Assembly (NCBI RefSeq): GCF_022701255.1
Contig: NZ_CP031705.1
Location: 682,001-746,000 of the forward strand
Source of the DNA: Microcoleus vaginatus HSN003
GTDB taxonomy: Bacteria; Cyanobacteriota; Cyanobacteriia; Cyanobacteriales; Microcoleaceae
Length of the DNA stretch: 64,000 nt
Direction: 5' to 3'
The notes under the pieces were generated by a model, which saw nothing but the letters and a program-made list of their open reading frames with translations, had not been told where the DNA came from and did not search any database. This document shows, piece after piece, positions 60,376 through 64,000 of the stretch. A program made the position numbers and the translations under genes. Within the stretch, counting starts at the first letter, position 1. Each line of letters starts with the position of its first letter.

Positions 60376-61116
60376 TTAATATCCAAATTGCAAAGTCACA
60401 GAAGCTTCTACCTGCTGTTCCCCTCCTACGACAGGCGTTGTAGCATCAGCAGCAGCCATGCGAGCACCAGCCAATTGCCGATACATTGGAGGTGGCGGGC
60501 TAGCACCGTTGACTTGAATGCCCAGAATCTCTCCCCGCTTGAGGTTGAGGGCGCTCAAGACTGCATCCGCTTGCGATTGAGCGTCTTGAGTGGCTTTTTT
60601 GAGTGCTTGTTTTTGAGCTTGTTCGATCGCACTTTCAGCAGCGGTAAAACTCACGCCCTCGATGCGTGTGGCTCCGGCATTCACCGCATCGTCGAGCAAA
60701 GTGCCGGCAGATGCAGTATTAATCCGAAAACTGACGGTATTCGTCGCCGTATAGCCTGTCAAGCGCTGCTGGTTGTTTTCGTAGCTGTAAGTCGGGCTGA
60801 GGGTGATGCCGGCAGTTTCGAGTTTTTCGACTTGGCGCGATCGCAGCAACTCTACCACAGCGGACGATCGTCTCGCCGCTTCCTGCTGCACATCGGCCGC
60901 CGTTTTCCCCTGCACCTCAACCCCCAGCCGCACTTGCGTTTGAGTTGTAGGAATCGCTTCCACACCCCGTCCAGTAACAGTCAGCGTTCTGATCCGCTGT
61001 TCTTGAGCCACCGCCGGATCTAATCCCACGAAACTCACGAGAGTTAAGGTTAAACACAACGCTGTTAGCAGACTACGGAAATTAATGCGATCGCGACGTT
61101 GCACATTTGAATTCAT
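60376..61116 (-). CDS. SIMPL (DUF541) domain protein, exported
   Basis: 246 residues from ATG 61116; GAGGAG lies 10 nt upstream, and the alternative GTG at 61134 is part of that ribosome-binding site. Signal peptide: LLTALCLTLTLVSFVGLDPA, cleavage near AVAQEQ. The SIMPL domain follows: TLTVTGRGVEAIPTTQTQVR, LGVEVQGKTAADVQQE, YSYENNQQRLTGYTATNTVS, VSFTAAESAIEQAQKQALKK and VNGASPPPPMYRQL. Periplasmic or outer-membrane facing. SIMPL proteins form oligomeric rings; bacterial functions are little known (some reduce oxidative stress). Single gene. Confidence 0.92.
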   Translation of the reverse strand: MNSNVQRRDRINFRSLLTALCLTLTLVSFVGLDPAVAQEQRIRTLTVTGRGVEAIPTTQTQVRLGVEVQGKTAADVQQEAARRSSAVVELLRSRQVEKLETAGITLSPTYSYENNQQRLTGYTATNTVSFRINTASAGTLLDDAVNAGATRIEGVSFTAAESAIEQAQKQALKKATQDAQSQADAVLSALNLKRGEILGIQVNGASPPPPMYRQLAGARMAAADATTPVVGGEQQVEASVTLQFGY

Positions 61117-61351
61117 AAACTTGATTCTCCTCACATACCACAGATGCTATACTTTACCTTCCCACTGAAATTGCTAAATATCCGGGTTGTTACATTTTTA
61201 GCAACTAAGAAAATAGTCCGTACTTCTGAATAAATTATGAGTTATTATGATGTCCGCAGGACGCTCCACTAAAAAATTGGTGTTCTGGGTCAAATAAGAG
61301 GTTTGGCAACGATAAATATAGAAACCCACCCAGTTTATGACACTTTGACGC

Positions 61352-61396
61352 AACTACTATTTCATTTTAAATTTGATTTAAAATGAAATAGTAGTT
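61352..61396. promoter_or_regulatory. Perfect 20-bp inverted repeat 5 nt before the DUF1232 start codon
   Basis: Arms AACTACTATTTCATTTTAAA (61352-61371) and its exact reverse complement (61377-61396) flank TTTGA; only AAAAA separates it from ATG 61402. No Shine-Dalgarno sequence fits between hairpin and start. It may be a two-fold operator, a translational hairpin, or the end of a small inverted element. No second copy was noticed in the window. Confidence 0.7.
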
Positions 61397-61401
61397 AAAA
61401 A

Positions 61402-61785
61402 ATGCAATCCTTAAAACAAGTTGCCCGCCGACTCAAAAAAGAAACTTACGCTGTTTATTTAGCAAGTACAGACCAGAGAGTACCTTGGTACGCCAGAATT
61501 TTAGCAGGCCTTACGGTTGCCTATGCTTTTAGCCCGATCGACTTAATTCCTGACTTCATACCGATTCTCGGCTACTTGGACGATTTGATAATTGTACCTG
61601 TGGGAATTTGGCTGGTACTGAAGATGATTCCGCCACAGGTTTTAGCCGAGTGTCGGGAAAAAGCAGCCGCCCAAATAGAGGGAGGAAAACCGATAAATCG
61701 GGCTGCCACTGTTGTGATTATTGCCATTTGGATTGGGTTGGGAATATTAGCAGTAATTTGGCTAACACGGATATTTATACGTTAA
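61402..61785 (+). CDS. DUF1232 (YkvA-type) membrane protein
   Basis: 127 residues. The DUF1232 hallmark is [20 protein letters not shown] followed by [20 protein letters not shown]; the end is a second helix pair ([20 protein letters not shown]). The family is widespread; a few members affect envelope integrity or heavy-metal tolerance, but none has a firm mechanism. Here the leader is a 45-bp palindrome abutting the start codon. Confidence 0.9.
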   Translation: MQSLKQVARRLKKETYAVYLASTDQRVPWYARILAGLTVAYAFSPIDLIPDFIPILGYLDDLIIVPVGIWLVLKMIPPQVLAECREKAAAQIEGGKPINRAATVVIIAIWIGLGILAVIWLTRIFIR

Positions 61786-61987
61786 AAAAAATCACCTATC
61801 TAGTTATTGTGTAGGGTGCGCGCCGAGCACCTTACCTTAAACAACTCGTTTGACGCAAAAATATTTAAAGTTTAAAAAATTACCATTCTAGTTATAATAT
61901 AGGGTGCAGCGCACCTTACGTTAAAAGAACTCGCCGTATCGCATCCCACTATTATTTACCTTAAACAATAAAACTAACTTTCTAGCT
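61786..61987. other. Intergenic, ~200 bp
   Basis: Two related blocks (about 61797-61835 and 61890-61920) read CTAGTTAT...TAGGGTGCGC-like, each with a GTGC/GCAC hairpin. No gene. ATG of pcrA follows without an obvious ribosome-binding site. Confidence 0.35.
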
Positions 61988-64000
61988 ATGACTCAAACCA
62001 CTGATTTCCTCAGCCACCTCAACCCATCTCAGCGCCAAGCAGTCGCCCATTATAACGGGCCGCTGTTAGTAGTAGCGGGCGCTGGTTCCGGCAAAACCAG
62101 AGCTCTAACTTACCGAGTTGCTAACTTAGTTCGCACGCATCGAGTTGATCCAGAAAATATTCTGGCGGTGACATTTACAAATAAAGCCGCCAGGGAGATG
62201 AAAGAAAGAATTGAGAAATTGCTGGCAACTCAGCAAGCTGAAGCGGAATATGGCAAACCTTTGGTAGACTTAGCCCCGGATGTGCAAACCAAATTGCGAT
62301 CGCAAATTTACCAAAGAATTACCAAACACATTTGGATGGGGACTTTTCACTCTTTGTGCGGTCGCATTCTCCGCTACGATATTGAAAAATACCAAGACGA
62401 AAAAGGTCGCCAGTGGAAGAAAAACTTTTCGATTTTTGATGAGTCAGATGCTCAAAGTCTCGTCAAACAAATTGTTACCAAAATCCTGAACCTCGACGAC
62501 AAGAAATTTGACCCGCGAAAAGTCCGCTATGTCATCAGCAACGCTAAAAATAAAGGCTTGTCACCTCAAGAATACCAAGCAGCAGAACCGGATTACAGAG
62601 GTCGTGTAATTGCCGATGTTTACAGTCGCTACCAAGACGCTTTAGCAGCCAACAATGCCCTAGATTTTGACGATTTAATCCTGGTTCCAGTTAAACTTTT
62701 GAGCCAAAACGAGGAAGTATTAAGTTACTGGCATAAAAAGTTTTGCCATATTTTAGTTGACGAATACCAAGATACTAACCGCACTCAATACGATTTGATT
62801 CGGATGTTGGTGACAAATAACGCCGACCCGAAAAGCTTCGATAAATGGCAAAACCGCTCGATTTTTGTTGTGGGCGATGTCGATCAATCAATTTACAGCT
62901 TTCGGATGGCAGATTATACCATATTGCTGGAATTTCAAGAGGATTTCGGAGATGGTTTGTCCGACGAGAAAACTCAGACAATGGTAAAATTAGAGGAAAA
63001 TTATCGATCGCGCGAAAACATCCTGCAAGTGGCGAACCACTTGATCGAACACAATACCGAACGCATCGAGAAAATTCTGCGCCCGACTCGCGAACCGGGA
63101 GCTCCGATTGTTGTCTGGCGCGCCGACAACGAATTAGAAGAAGCGCAATTTGTAGCGGGTCAAATTCATTCCTTGAAGCGCCAAAACTCGGAATACGAAC
63201 AGGGCAGTAATTTTGCGATTCTCTACCGCACAAACGCTCAATCTCGCTCCTTTGAAGAAGCGTTAATGCACTTGGATATTCCCTACAATATTGTCGGTGG
63301 CCTCAAGTTTTACGATCGCAAAGAAATCAAAGATATCCTAGCATACCTGCGGGCGCTTGCCAATCCCGACGATAGCGTCAGCCTCAAACGCATCATCAAT
63401 ACTCCCCGTCGCGGCATTGGGGATACCACATTTTCCAAAATCGAAGACGCTGCAACTCAGTTAGGCATTCCGTTGTGGGAAATCCTCAGCGATGAATCTT
63501 CTGTCAATACTCTCGCAGGGCGATCGGCAAAAGCTATTATTAAGTTTGCTGAAATGATTGGTCGTTGGCAATCGCAAGTTGAAACTCTGCCAGCTTCGCA
63601 AATTGTCCAAGGAATTATCCAAGATTCAGGCTACATTGAAGATTTGAAAAATCAAGGAACCGAGGAAGCCGAAAATCGGATAGAAAACGTCAGAGAATTG
63701 TACAATGCTGTGCTACAATTTGAAGAACAAAACGAAGAAGCGACGCTGACATCATTTTTAGCAAAAGCATCTTTAGCATCCGATTTAGATGACTTGCAGG
63801 AAGAAGATTCCCGCGTGTCGCTGATGACGCTGCACTCCGCAAAAGGGTTAGAATTCCCCGTGGTATTTCTAGTCGGAATGGAACAGGGTTTATTTCCCAA
63901 TTTCCGCAGTTTGGACGACCCGAAAGCGATCGAAGAAGAACGCCGTTTGTGCTATGTAGGCATCACTCGCGCCCAGGAATTGCTATTTCTCACCCACACT
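61988..64000 (+). CDS. pcrA: ATP-dependent DNA helicase PcrA/UvrD family, partial (C terminus outside window)
   Basis: 671 codons to the window edge, without a stop. Superfamily 1A helicase motifs in order: motif I AGAGSGKTRALTYRVANLV (G31-T37), Ia VTFTNKAAREMKERI, TFHSLCGRILR, motif II VDEYQDTNRTQY, III FVVGDVDQSIYSFRMADY, IV EENYRSRENILQ, NFAILYRTNAQSRSFEEALM, V/VI RVSLMTLHSAKGLEFPVVFL and GVTRAQE-type YVGITRAQELLFLTHT at the end. It moves 3' to 5' on ssDNA and works in mismatch and nucleotide excision repair and in replication restart. Motif order and spacing are normal. Confidence 0.97.
   Translation, partial: MTQTTDFLSHLNPSQRQAVAHYNGPLLVVAGAGSGKTRALTYRVANLVRTHRVDPENILAVTFTNKAAREMKERIEKLLATQQAEAEYGKPLVDLAPDVQTKLRSQIYQRITKHIWMGTFHSLCGRILRYDIEKYQDEKGRQWKKNFSIFDESDAQSLVKQIVTKILNLDDKKFDPRKVRYVISNAKNKGLSPQEYQAAEPDYRGRVIADVYSRYQDALAANNALDFDDLILVPVKLLSQNEEVLSYWHKKFCHILVDEYQDTNRTQYDLIRMLVTNNADPKSFDKWQNRSIFVVGDVDQSIYSFRMADYTILLEFQEDFGDGLSDEKTQTMVKLEENYRSRENILQVANHLIEHNTERIEKILRPTREPGAPIVVWRADNELEEAQFVAGQIHSLKRQNSEYEQGSNFAILYRTNAQSRSFEEALMHLDIPYNIVGGLKFYDRKEIKDILAYLRALANPDDSVSLKRIINTPRRGIGDTTFSKIEDAATQLGIPLWEILSDESSVNTLAGRSAKAIIKFAEMIGRWQSQVETLPASQIVQGIIQDSGYIEDLKNQGTEEAENRIENVRELYNAVLQFEEQNEEATLTSFLAKASLASDLDDLQEEDSRVSLMTLHSAKGLEFPVVFLVGMEQGLFPNFRSLDDPKAIEEERRLCYVGITRAQELLFLTHT

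Overview
The window reads as chromosome of a filamentous, non-heterocystous cyanobacterium of the Oscillatoria/Microcoleus type. The grounds are very frequent HIP1 octamers (GCGATCGC), a chlorophyll synthase gene (chlG), a split three-subunit transhydrogenase, cyanobacteria-restricted families (DUF2808, DUF3727, NfeD-like small proteins), and many intergenic heptanucleotide tandem repeats. The genus is an inference; no rRNA, tRNA or CRISPR array was found. Two genes run off the ends: a protein-arginine-deiminase-type protein (left, minus) and a PcrA/UvrD helicase (right, plus).

Layout. 1-4.3 kb: PAD-type secreted protein, DUF433 gene plus a broken DUF433 copy, an AbiJ-like/Vsr-like nuclease, orphan HicB. 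4.5-7.6 kb: pnt transhydrogenase genes. 8-12.5 kb: DUF2808 protein, MFS exporter, remnant of a second exporter, lone ABC ATPase, glyQ. 12.7-16.1 kb: decayed small gene, NACHT NTPase and small membrane ORFs. 16.2-22.7 kb: duplicated NfeD-like genes, acetyltransferase, PD-(D/E)XK protein, a DUF1611/dipeptide-epimerase pair, a membrane protein gene with a nonsense codon, NADAR protein. 23-28.7 kb: membrane protein, small HTH protein divergent from a large P-loop/winged-helix/TPR protein, Uma2 nuclease. 28.8-38.3 kb: rsmB split by a palindromic repeat, class A PBP, chlG, HhH protein, TM2 protein, CPBP protease. 38.5-45.7 kb: double histidine phosphatase, dihydroorotase-like protein lacking expected metal ligands, Sfp-type PPTase, atypical response regulator, creatininase-family protein, ndk. 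46-54.6 kb: a helical unknown, then a minus-strand run (CofE-like, GNAT, ruvX, DUF3727, mltG, yqeG, proB). 54.9-58.1 kb: a complete group II intron antisense inside a decayed acetyltransferase gene. 58.6-64 kb: LEA-like repeat protein, SIMPL, DUF1232 and PcrA.

How it fits together. Housekeeping genes (NADPH supply, chlorophyll, peptidoglycan, proline, nucleotide and translation functions) alternate with candidate conflict genes (AbiJ-like nuclease, NACHT, P-loop/TPR protein, Uma2, HicB, PD-(D/E)XK) and with decayed genes. Repeats do much of the remodelling: at least four palindromic families recur in both orientations, heptamer arrays fill gaps, one array has become the N terminus of ProB, and one palindrome splits rsmB. 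Strongest leads: the PAD-type protein with Gln at the catalytic His position, the DUF1611/epimerase pair, the nuclease whose end is spliced into a DUF433 remnant, the NACHT and P-loop/TPR loci with their small partners, and the perfect 20-bp palindrome just before the DUF1232 gene. All translations and motif readings were done by eye; no database search was possible.
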